Assembly: GCA_027922465.2 (NCBI GenBank) | Contig: BQMF02000418.1 | Span: 248,001-312,000 of the forward strand | Length of the DNA: 64,000 nucleotides | Origin: Turritopsis dohrnii | Taxonomy: Eukaryota > Cnidaria > Hydrozoa > Anthoathecata > Oceaniidae | Reading direction: 5' to 3' | Shown: positions 55,827-64,000 of the stretch, in pieces | Numbering within the stretch: position 1 is the first letter of the stretch | Layout of the letters: each line of letters begins with the position of its first letter | The notes under the pieces: generated by a model | Seen by the model: only the letters and a program-made list of their open reading frames with translations | What the model was told of the DNA's origin: nothing | Databases searched by the model: none | Translations under genes and position numbers: made by a program

Positions 55827-56725
55827 CTTTAAGGGCAGAAACTTTAAGGGCAGAAACTTTCGCGTTTTTCGCGTTTTTTGGTCATTTTCGCGAAAGTTTC
55901 TGCCATTTTAAATATTTTAGGCCAAAAACGCGAAAGTTTTTTCCGCGAAATTTGTACATTTTTTAAAAAACGCGAAAGTTTTTTCAAGGTAAAAAAAATC
56001 ATTTTTTGAACCGAAAAACATCTGCAAGTAAAAAAAAAAATGTTTTTAAACCACCAACAACTGAAAAAAATCTATATAAGATGTATTAAGATATAAGATA
56101 ATATATAATATATAGATTATATAAGATATAAGATATAATAAGATGTACAAGTCGGTCTGCAGTTAACAAAGTTGAAGCTCATTCATGCTGGCTGGTTGGT
56201 AGATTTCTATAACCATATGAGTACATCCAAAGGAAAAGAAGTTAACGAGAGCGGATGGAAGGCGGCGGGCATTTATGATGCGATTAAGGTTGGTTCAGAA
56301 AAAATGCCACCCATTGACCCCTTTCAAAGATATCGACCCTTTATTAAATGAACACTCCGAACCCTACGACAACCAGCATCTACTACCTGTATGCGATATC
56401 ACTGTGGAAGAGTTCGAACTGTTATGCGGTTATAAAATTCAACGAGATGACTTAGAAAGCGACGAAGACTCAGATTCAGAATGGGAAGAGGAAGAAAATG
56501 TTTAAATCTTTTTGTAAACAATAAAAAAAGAAATCAAAAAAAAATAACTTTAAACACGATTCGCAAAAGTTTTTTCCCTGTTTGAAAAACTTTTTTTGCT
56601 TTTCGCGAAAGTTTTTTCCGCGAAATTTGTTCAAAAAACCCAAAAACGCGAAAGTTAATGTCAAAAATTTCGCGTTTTTTCCTACACGCGAAAGTTTCTG
56701 CCCGCGAAAGTTTCTGCCCTTAAAG
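55827..56725. mobile_element. Pogo/Tigger-like element inserted in the LINE
   Basis: Ends CTTTAAGGGCAGAAACTTT and the inverse AAAGTTTCTGCCCTTAAAG lie between TA copies (55825-55826 and 56726-56727). Removing the element restores the LINE frame (T-L-I-D-N) exactly, so the 2-bp duplication is certain. Arms carry repeats of TTTCGCGTTTTTCGCG and GCGAAAGTTTCTGCC type. The interior holds the transposase tail listed next. Confidence 0.9.
56164..56505 (+). pseudogene. C-terminal remnant of a pogo/Tigger-like transposase
   Basis: The first frame reads KLKLIHAGWLVDFYNHMSTS, then KGKEVNESGWKAAGIYDAIK, and ends DPFQRYRPFIK. A frameshift passes to the frame ending EEFELLCGYKIQRDDLESDE with a strongly acidic tail. 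The GW-x-AAGI segment followed by a D-P-F/D-P-L stretch is characteristic of the C-terminus of pogo/Tigger (DDE_1, CENP-B-related) transposases. The catalytic core and DNA-binding domain are missing. Confidence 0.7.
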
Positions 56726-58424
56726 TAATTGATAACATTTTTATAAATAATCATTATCAAAACGGTTTAATTTCTTGTGTAATACAGACTGATCTGACTG
56801 ATCATTTTCCAACCTTCTTGGTTATTAAGGACAATATTAAAGACACATATAACACAAGCACGACTATTTTAAAACGCTTTATCAATAAAAGATCAATATC
56901 CTATTTTTATGATCTTCTCCTTGAAATGAACTGGGAACTTGTTCAGGAAACCAATGATGTTAATTCTACATATGATTTGTTTTTGAAGATGTTTTCTTTA
57001 CAGTATGACAAAGCGTTTCCAATTAAAGCGTTTAAACTAAAGTCTAAAAGTCTCCTCAGTCCATGGATGACACCTGGTCTCCTTAAATCATCGAAAAGAA
57101 AACAAAAACTATACGATATATTTCTAAAGAAAAGAACATACAGAAATGAAACTAAATATAAAGCTTACAAAAAACTATTTGATAAAATCAAACAACATTC
57201 TAAAAAAGAATACTACTCAAAGTTGATCAAAAATAGTACCAGCACCAAGAAAACGTGGGACGTTATCAAGGAAATTTTGGGGAAATCAAAAACTTTGAAA
57301 AGTAGCTTACCGAAATTCATTGAAACTCAAAAAAAACTTGTGTATGATAAAGAGGAAATTGCAAATGCTTTTAATGATTACTATGCAAGAGTAGGAGCTG
57401 ATTTAGCTGAAAAATCCCTGCCTGCAATAAGTCACCGATGTTCTTCCTCGAAGACTTCAATAACATCATGCAAGAGTCCAACTTGACAGAAACTGAACTA
57501 CTTGACGCTTTCAAAAGTCTTAAATCCAATAAAAGTCCAATTGCAAAAGTCGTTCCAACCTTCAAAGCAGGAGAAGAGTCTAATATCTCGAACTATAGAC
57601 CAATATCCATACTTCCTTGTTTTTCAAAAATCCTGGAGCGTATCATGTACAATAGACTGTATAAATATCTTGTTAATAACAGTATGCTGTACCAGAAGCA
57701 ATTCGGGTTTCAGCAAGGGCATTCCACCGACCATGCAATATTAACCCTAGTGAATGATCTCGGTGATGCTTTTAATAATGATCTTTACACACTAGGAGTC
57801 TTCATCGACCTTTCAAAGGCATTTGATACAGTAGATCATAAAATTCTCCTAACAAAACTGAAACATTATGGTGTACGCAATAATAATTTCTTATGGTTTA
57901 AAGACTACCTCACTGATCGAAAACAATGTGTTTCGTATGGAGCAAAAACAACATCTCTTAAACTTATAACATGTGGTGTACCACAAGGATCTATTCTTGG
58001 TCCATTACTCTTTTTAATATATGTTAATGATCTCTACAGAGCATCTAATATTTTAAACTTCATCCTTTTTGCTGACGACACCAACCTATTTTTTTCACAC
58101 AAAAACATAAAATCACTGTTTAATATTGTCAACAAAGAGCTTAGATATATTGAAGAATGGTTCAGAAGTAATAAACTGTCTCTAAATGTCAATAAAACTA
58201 AATATATTTTGTTTTGTAAGCCTTCGAATGTGGATGACTTGCCATTAAAATTACCGAAACTCTTAATTAACAATAATGAGATAAAAAGAGAAAAATTCGT
58301 AAAATTTCTCGGAGTTCTTCTTGATGAAAACTTGACATGGAAGAATCATATAAATGTTATTCAAGATAAGATATCTAAAAACCTTGGAATACTTCGTATA
58401 GCAAAACAATATGTCAACTTGCAA

Positions 58425-58585
58425 CCCAGCGGACACAAGACGTCTTTATGACGTCATATGTTGGTCATACTCAGGCCATGATGTCATATGACCCAAATAT
58501 GACCTGAAGATGACGTCATATGTGGTCATGATGAAATGACGTCTTAACTTAGACGTCGTGAGGACGTCATGTATCCGACGTCGTA
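58425..58585. mobile_element. Left end of a GACGTC-array DNA element
   Basis: Starts CCCAGCGGACACAAGACGTC at the exact point where LINE ORF2 stops, followed by about ten TGACGTC/GACGTCAT words in 150 bp. The terminus matches the inverted right end at 1058. No right end was found before 61 kb. Confidence 0.65.
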
Positions 58586-59657
58586 AAATGTTTATAAAAA
58601 GTCGCTTTACCATTGAAGAATCTCATAAACTTCTTGACATAGACTTTATTTTATTTTATTTATTTCGAATTTTCATAAACAAATCTATAAAAATGCATAC
58701 CGATTCGCTACATTCCATTAAAAATGGGCTAGATTCCATTAAATATCAAACCTGAGTGCGAGGATGAACACTTACAAAAGCGCTACATTCCATTAAAAAT
58801 GCGCTAGATACTATTGAAAATGAAAATTAGACAATTGCAATCAACTGTTACTACGTTAAAACTCTGTCGGACAACATTCCATTCCATATCTAAAATCTAT
58901 AGCATGAGCTAAATTTTGCAAGAAGTCCGAAATACGAATAGAAACAACAACGGCTGAGGTTACACAAAAAAAAGGAGAGTAATGGGAAAAGTTATAATAT
59001 TATTTCTGTCTTTTTGCGTGTTTTGGGAACTTACGAAAGACTTTTTATGATATTAAATACAATTGAAATAGGAATAAGACCATGTAACTTGAGTAATTCT
59101 CACTAAATTTTTTATCTATCCCTTAAATGTGGTGGTTGTGAAATTAGGATGATGACGTGATAGTTTTCTGATACAATCACCTTTGTTTGAAAGACATCTT
59201 AAGAAAGAGTGAATAAACGACGATTTTATTTTAGAAAACAAAGAATTAACCAGAAGTCAGTCATGCATCTTTTTATCTTCATAATCTTCCGCTCTGTTGG
59301 GGGTATTCCACAAAATAACTGTTTTGCTAAAATGAAGCGTTCTACGATGGAGTTCACTTGAGATTACAAATACAGAATAGCCTTTTTACAGACAAACTTG
59401 TTCTGTAGTGTTATTGTTATGCTTTGAGAGTCCTTAAATTCCAAAATCTTCGGATGAAAAAACTTTCGTACAAAAGTGAAAGCTTCGGACGAAATTTTAT
59501 CAGAAAAATTACATTGTTAATGTTAATGTATAATAAAGGAAGTCGAGAGTTACATTGACACTTAAGGCAAATGGGTAACTGAAATAGATGTAGATAGATT
59601 TGGTGTTTACTTTCAAAGAAACGTTTTTACAGGAAAAAAATGTAAACATATGGTCCC
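58586..59657. other. AT-rich stretch, probably the interior of the GACGTC-array element
   Basis: Contains a duplicated word CGCTACATTCCATTAAAAATG (first copy with one change) at 58707 and 58772, period about 67 bp. No gene is supported. Confidence 0.4.
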
Positions 59658-60448
59658 TCAATACATTTTCTCAGCATCAGGATCAAACGTCAATACAATG
59701 GAGCTGTTTGTAATATATCGGGCCAGTTTTCTGCATTCTTTCATTTCTGCTTCGAATGAACAGTCTTGATGCCCCTTTTTCAAATGAATATCAAGTCTAT
59801 CGTAATAACGAAAACACTTGGCACACGGCTGAGGTTTTCCTACACCATTATGGATAACCTTTGTAAGATAGCTGTGCATTCTTATGCAATACGATTTCCA
59901 AAATCTGGCTATTTTAATATTAACCAAATGCTTTTTGGCTAAGTGAATGTCTATTCCTTTCCCTTTGAAACCACACTGATATTGGGCATAGCACGTTATA
60001 ACTTAGTTTTCCAGAAGAACGCAGTTTTGATATAGTATCAATGAATCCAAAATGTTTCACCAAATGTCTTTCAATTTCCTGTTTCCTTTTTTCCACAAAT
60101 ATCAACATTCGTAACTTCTTGCGTCTAAAAAAAATTGAAAAAATTATATGTAGGGTGACTTTTTATGTATATAAATAAATTTTAATAATTTTCAGATGAT
60201 TTCCAGGTTGATTCCTATTGCCCAAAGATCAAACTCATTAAGAAATCAAATGTTAGGTATTGAAAGTTTTGATTCAGTTCTAATGTTCTCAAATGCTGTT
60301 TTTAAAACCAACATAGGAACATACATGAAGTTTCTAAGGGGATAATCAGATTTTTTAATAGAAATTTAAAACAAAAACATGAAAAATCATTACCTTGTAG
60401 CAATTGGGCAATCTTCTGATATCACAATTCTGTGACTAAATGGTATAC
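59658..60448 (-). pseudogene. C2H2-like zinc-finger protein fragment, spliced
   Basis: Minus-strand exon 60448-60394 (IPFSHRIVISEDCPIATR) has acceptor ATCTTCAG and donor GTAATG. The exon from 60124 has acceptor TTTTTTAG and matching phase, and reads RRKKLRMLIFVEKRKQEIER. A frameshift near 60005 interrupts it. The other frame continues CGFKGKGIDIHLAKKHLVNI and then GKPQPCAKCFRYYDRLDIHL followed by KKGH, which is a C-x2-C-x12-H-x4-H-type finger, ending FDPDAEKMY at 59658. Multi-finger proteins of this form are common in invertebrate repeat-derived families. The frameshift indicates a decayed copy, unless an intron was missed. Function unknown. Confidence 0.5.
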
Positions 60449-60521
60449 CTGAAGATAAAAAAAAAATGCATTATTCATTGTGTAGGGAAAATGCTATGCA
60501 GATTAGTAGACTATTTATATA

Positions 60522-60621
60522 CTGTATTTCCTCTAATAAAAAATGCCGCATCGTTTATTACAAATTCAAGGTTTTGGATGCGATGTTTAATAGAGGGAGG
60601 CGTTCATTAGAGGAAATACGG
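60522..60621. mobile_element. 100-bp MITE with CTGTATTTCCTCTAAT ends
   Basis: Ends CTGTATTTCCTCTAAT and the inverse ATTAGAGGAAATACGG lie between TA copies (60520-60521 and 60622-60623). The tiny size and TA duplication fit a Tc1/pogo-type MITE. The word TATTTCCTCTAATAAA is familiar from abundant invertebrate MITEs. Confidence 0.8.
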
Positions 60622-60979
60622 TAACCTTTTATAACTTTTAAAACTCATAATTGAAAATTCATATCAAGGCAAAGCCTTTACCCTCTGTCAACCAAATGAC
60701 AAGGTCTACCAAAAACTAGTTCTTTTTTTAACTATCAAAAAAATATCTAAAAAAACAGTTTTCCACTAGCCAGTTTAGAATGATAGTGCTGAGCTATTAG
60801 GGGATTTCAATAGCTGTCTTATTGAAAGTCGACTACAATCCAATTTTTATGTGCATTCTAAAAAAGCACCAACTAATCAAAATGCAAAATGAACATTCTC
60901 ATTGAATGATATTGACAACTTCATTAACACACAATTCCATAATAGTGAACGAGAAGATTGAACTATCTTTTCAGTTTAC

Positions 60980-61090
60980 TGTAGTATCTACTATATATAT
61001 ACTGCTTGTATTAGCGAGACAAAGCCTCTAATATATGTAGTATCTCCACGTGAACACACGTATATTCCTGTGCGTATACCCCACACTTCA
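60980..61090 (+). repeat. Probable 5' LTR of the Ty3-like element (short)
   Basis: Candidate 111-bp LTR starting TGTAGTATCTACTATATATA and ending CCCCACACTTCA, followed two bases later by a primer-binding-like sequence. TG..CA ends and a TATATATA box fit. Mag-type elements are known for very short LTRs. The 3' LTR is outside the window, so the limits cannot be checked here. Confidence 0.45.
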
Positions 61091-61092
61091 TA

Positions 61093-61106
61093 TGGCGACG
61101 AGGAGG
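61093..61106 (+). promoter_or_regulatory. Probable tRNA primer-binding site
   Basis: TGGCGACGAGGAGG starts with TGG, the complement of a tRNA CCA end. Its first 12 bases agree, from memory, with the complement of the 3' end of animal tRNA-Ser(GCT). Mag-clade elements use tRNA-Ser, which fits the coding region. Inference from position and sequence. Confidence 0.5.
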
Positions 61107-61339
61107 TAAAAGCTCACGCAAAAGAGACACAGAACAATCCACGAAGAAGTATTCAGTCAATTCCTGTACAACAAACGGTAGGACAAAGCTTCTTCCACAG
61201 AATATAAAACAAAAGCAGTGATAAAATCAGGACATAGCTATCGGTACAAACGCCATCTTGAAAACACATTTCGACGAATTGGTCTCGATAAATCAGGACA
61301 AAATCTGGAGAGCCGTGGAAGGCCTAGCTACATGACGAT

Positions 61340-62101
61340 ATGGCTTCAGCACTCACAAGTATAAAAGCATGCGTCAAAGACTTTCGACCAGACGACGACG
61401 CCGGCCAAAACATCGACCGACGCTGGAAAGAATGGATAGAGAATTTAGAGCTAGTTCTAGACTTTGGGGGAATAACAGACCCGGACACCGGTAAATCCCG
61501 ACGAAAAGCAGCAATGCTTACAGTTGGAGGAACCAAACTTAGAGAAATATTTTCCACATTAGCACCAACGGCCGATACATACGAAGCAGCAAAGACGGCA
61601 CTTACTAATCACTTTACGACAAAGAAGAATATAACGGCCCAACGATACCGATTTTTCTGCACCAAACCAACATCTCCGGAAGAAACACATGACCACTGGG
61701 TCACCAGATTAAGAACACTGGGTAAAGACTGCGAGTTCGATACAATGAATTTAGAGGAGGCAATAAAGCTGGTGGTGACTCTGCACACTCATTCGGACAA
61801 GCTACAGAGACACATAATTGCCAAAGATATGAATCTTAAAACGCTCCTGGAAACAGCCAGAGCAATGGAACTCACCGAAAAAGAGATCACGTTTATGAAA
61901 GAGAACACTCTAGAAGCAGACGTCAAAGCTATAGAAGAGAAAACGCAAAACAGAAGAAAACCGGCGTATACAGCTAAAAACACTATTGAAGTATGCAGGT
62001 ATTGTGGTCAACAAACTCCACACAAAGGTAAATGCAAAGCGAGAGGAGCAACCTGTAAAAGATGTCACAAGAAAGGACACTTTGCTGTGGTATGTCAGTG
62101 A
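61340..62101 (+). CDS. Ty3-like retroelement Gag with two CCHC-type knuckles
   Basis: A frame of 253 codons. A capsid-like helical region (GQNIDRRWKEWIENLELVLD onward) is followed by a linker and two zinc knuckles near the C-terminus: C-x2-C-x5-H-x3-C (CRYCGQQTPHKGKC) and C-x2-C-x4-H-x4-C (CKRCHKKGHFAVVC). Gag coats and packages element RNA. The frame ends at a single TGA two codons after the last knuckle, and the same frame continues open as pol. Codon usage is less AT-rich than the surroundings, as expected of a recent insertion. Confidence 0.88.
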   Translation: MASALTSIKACVKDFRPDDDAGQNIDRRWKEWIENLELVLDFGGITDPDTGKSRRKAAMLTVGGTKLREIFSTLAPTADTYEAAKTALTNHFTTKKNITAQRYRFFCTKPTSPEETHDHWVTRLRTLGKDCEFDTMNLEEAIKLVVTLHTHSDKLQRHIIAKDMNLKTLLETARAMELTEKEITFMKENTLEADVKAIEEKTQNRRKPAYTAKNTIEVCRYCGQQTPHKGKCKARGATCKRCHKKGHFAVVCQ

Positions 62102-64000
62102 AGACCACACAAAGTAGTACAGCAGATACAGGAAAGCAGTGACGAAGACGAACAACAACAAATAGCCTACAAATTCGAACAGATCACTTTCAAGTTAGAC
62201 AAAGTGGGAAAATGTGAGGAACAGGGTAGCAAAAGGCAAAGTCAATCGAGTAACAGTAACAACAACCCACCAACACCAGCAGGAGAGAAACGAGAATTAA
62301 CAAGATATGAAACCAACGTGAAAGTGAAGATCGGAAATCAAAGGGTCAAAGTACAAGTAGACTCAGGGGCTGATATCAACGTCATGGATATCAACACATA
62401 CAACACTTTACAAAACCCACCTAAGATCAAACCAACACAAGCCAAATTGAAGCCATACAACTCACCGCCAATACCAACAAAAGGCTATGTATGGATCGAA
62501 GTCGCAACGAGAAAACACAAGGTGCAAACAAAGTTCTACGTCACAGAGACAAGCAAAAGTCTACCAATTCTAGGAAAATACACAGCATTCGACCTAGATA
62601 TACTTCAAATCAAGGTACATCAGCTAGAACCAGTACGACATCAGGACAACCCCAAACCTCAAGATACAAAGACGAGGCACATGTCGTACGCCGAGATGAC
62701 CAAACAGCTAACACCACTAGCAACCGCCGCTGCGGCAGTAGAAAAACTTCATAAAAATACACAAAACTCAAGTACCGTCACCGAGACAATAATAAAGAAA
62801 CACACCAACGTTTTCAAAGGAATAGGAAAGCATAAATTCCGCCGAGTCAAACTAAACATCGACGAGGAGGTAACACCGAAGATACAACCACAACGCAGAA
62901 TACCGTTTCCGAAGCGAGAACAGTTCGACAAAATACTGGAGGAACTGGAAACGGAAGGCATTATAGAACCCGTTGAAGGACCGACGGAATGGGTCTCCAA
63001 CGTTGTACTGACCCCAAAGGCAGATCCCACACAACTAAGGATGAATATAGACATGACCACAGCAAATGCAGCAATACAACGCACAAGGCACGTCATACCG
63101 ACACTCGAAGAACTACGCTACCACCTCAATGGAGCTCAACACTTTTCAAAGTTAGATATGAAGCAGGGCTACATGCAACTTGAGTTAGAGCCAGCATCAC
63201 GATATATAACAACTTTCTACACGCATCGGGGTTTACGTAGGTTTAAGAGATTAAACTTCGGTACTAACGCAGCTGCAGAAATTTTTCACCAGGAAATTCA
63301 ACAAACTCTGGTGGACATACCAAACGCACGAAATTTATATGACGATATCATAGTATATGGCAAAACAAAGAAAGAACACGACATAGCCCTAGCGCAAGTA
63401 CTGCAAAGATTCGAGGACTGTGGTCTAACATTGGGACTTCCAAAATGCAAATTCGATCAGACAGAAGTAGAATTTTTCGGCATGAAATTCTCCAAAGAAG
63501 GCATGGCGCCTACGGCAGATAAAATCAACACATTACTGAAAGCGAAACCTCCGACAAATGTGCAGGAACTCAGATCATTTCTAGGCATGGCAAATTACAG
63601 CGCCAATTACATTGCCAATTATTCTTCAATCACAGCACCGCTCAGAGAGATGACAAAAAAGAATGCACAATTTCAGTGGACAGAACCGTGTCAACAGTCA
63701 TACGAACACATATCACAAGCATTGACAAGTACTCCAGTCATGGCTTACTATAACCCTAACCACAAAACACAACTGATAGTGGACGGGTCGAAATATGGTT
63801 TGTCTAGCATACTCACACAGATGGATCCACAGACCAAACAATACAGAGTTATCAGATATGACAGCAGATCAACGACACCAACAGAGGCGAACTACAGTCA
63901 GATAGAACTAGAAAGTGCAGCAATAGAATTCGCTGTCAAAAGAAATCACCTTTATCTCTATGGTTTACCTCACTTCACAGTGATCACCGATCATAAACCT
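62102..64000 (+). CDS. Ty3-like retroelement Pol (protease, RT, RNase H), runs off the window
   Basis: Open in the same frame as gag, after one TGA, up to the right edge. The protease has the active-site motif VDSGADINVMD near 62350. The reverse transcriptase follows: LEELETEGIIEPVEGPTEWV, FSKLDMKQGYMQLEL (first Asp), then NLYDDIIVYG (catalytic YDD) and VEFFGMKFSKEGMAP. The RNase H starts at LIVDGSKYGLSSILTQ, with ELESAAIEFAVKRN and VITDHKP at the edge. Integrase and the 3' LTR should lie beyond 64000. Order PR-RT-RH and motif style fit Ty3/gypsy, probably the Mag clade given the two-knuckle Gag. I saw no stop in this segment, so it may be a recent copy. Confidence 0.9.

Larger units (their letters stand above)
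55263..58424 (+). pseudogene. LINE ORF2 (endonuclease and reverse transcriptase), broken
   Basis: The frame starts MDDSTFKLSDQLGHITLNDD. The endonuclease opens with NFSILNVNIRSMHKNYENF, is cut by a deletion at about 55532, and resumes at SLSVEIINDSGKNTIITTMY with ISGDLNINLLDY. A DNA transposon splits it at 55826 within a conserved T-L-I-D-N-I-F motif, and it resumes at 56728 with TDLTDHFPTFLVI. A frameshift near 57430 and an in-frame deletion near 57538 (NKSP joined to IAKVVP) precede the RT: NYRPISILPCFSKILERIM, GVFIDLSKAFDTVDHKIL, GVPQGSILGPLLFLIYVND, NFILFADDTNLFF and KFLGVLLDENLTW. The 3' part is lost at 58425, where a GACGTC-array element begins. CR1/L2-like in motif style. Confidence 0.88.

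Noticed and set aside
61324..63096. Several minus-strand and off-frame open frames in the Ty3-like element
   Set aside because: Shadows of gag and pol; their peptides are low-complexity and lack domains.

Overview
The window is a 64 kb piece of an AT-rich animal nuclear genome. Genes are split by spliceosomal introns (good GT..AG junctions), and the gene families are metazoan: class B-type 7-TM receptors, a Golgi galactose 3-O-sulfotransferase and a CD225/dispanin membrane protein. Very dense, nested DNA transposons plus CR1/jockey-like LINEs and a Ty3-like element suggest a marine invertebrate. A bivalve mollusc or other lophotrochozoan is my best guess, but this rests on general style and not on a diagnostic gene. 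No bacterial operons, CRISPR arrays, rRNA or tRNA genes were seen.

Host genes. (1) Minus strand, from 5610 leftward off the window edge: a multi-exon receptor with an LDL-receptor class A module and class B-like TM1-TM2, reconstructed here from ten exons. (2) Minus strand, 8171-8585: two phase-compatible exons of an unidentified gene. (3) Minus strand, 16250-18763: an intronless 837-residue receptor with an N-terminal somatomedin-B-like domain and seven membrane segments. (4) Minus strand, 20521-25659: a galactose-3-O-sulfotransferase in at least four exons, signal anchor to C-terminus. (5) Plus strand, 36099-37095: a complete three-exon CD225/dispanin gene (141 residues). (6) Minus strand, 27364-27546: a candidate terminal exon with two membrane segments. 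(7) Minus strand, 59658-60448: a C2H2-like fragment, probably decayed.

Mobile DNA fills much of the rest. DNA elements with visible inverted ends and target duplications lie at 419-494, 3178-3490, 11164-15221 (with 13083-13778 nested), 24230-25360 (carrying a HIRAN-type exon and another MITE), 33711-35634 (with a mariner-like element nested), 39083-40437, 40840-41556, 50425-50865, 52310-54446 (PIF/Harbinger with another element nested), 55827-56725 (pogo-like, inside a LINE) and 60522-60621. LINE remains lie at 29432-30975, 41580-42992 and 54500-58424. A Ty3-like element of Mag type starts near 60980 and runs off the right edge. Between 47.4 and 52.3 kb a unit of about 1.1 kb is repeated in tandem with divergence.

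The most unusual observations are the family of large elements whose ends share a CCCA-N-GGGCAC-like terminus followed by arrays of short palindromes (AACGTT in one, GACGTC in others), the HIRAN exon carried inside a pogo-like element within the sulfotransferase intron, the LDLa/class B receptor with a paired cysteine loss, and the single in-frame TGA between gag and pol. All exon calls come from reading splice signals and reading-frame phase by eye; no transcript evidence is available.
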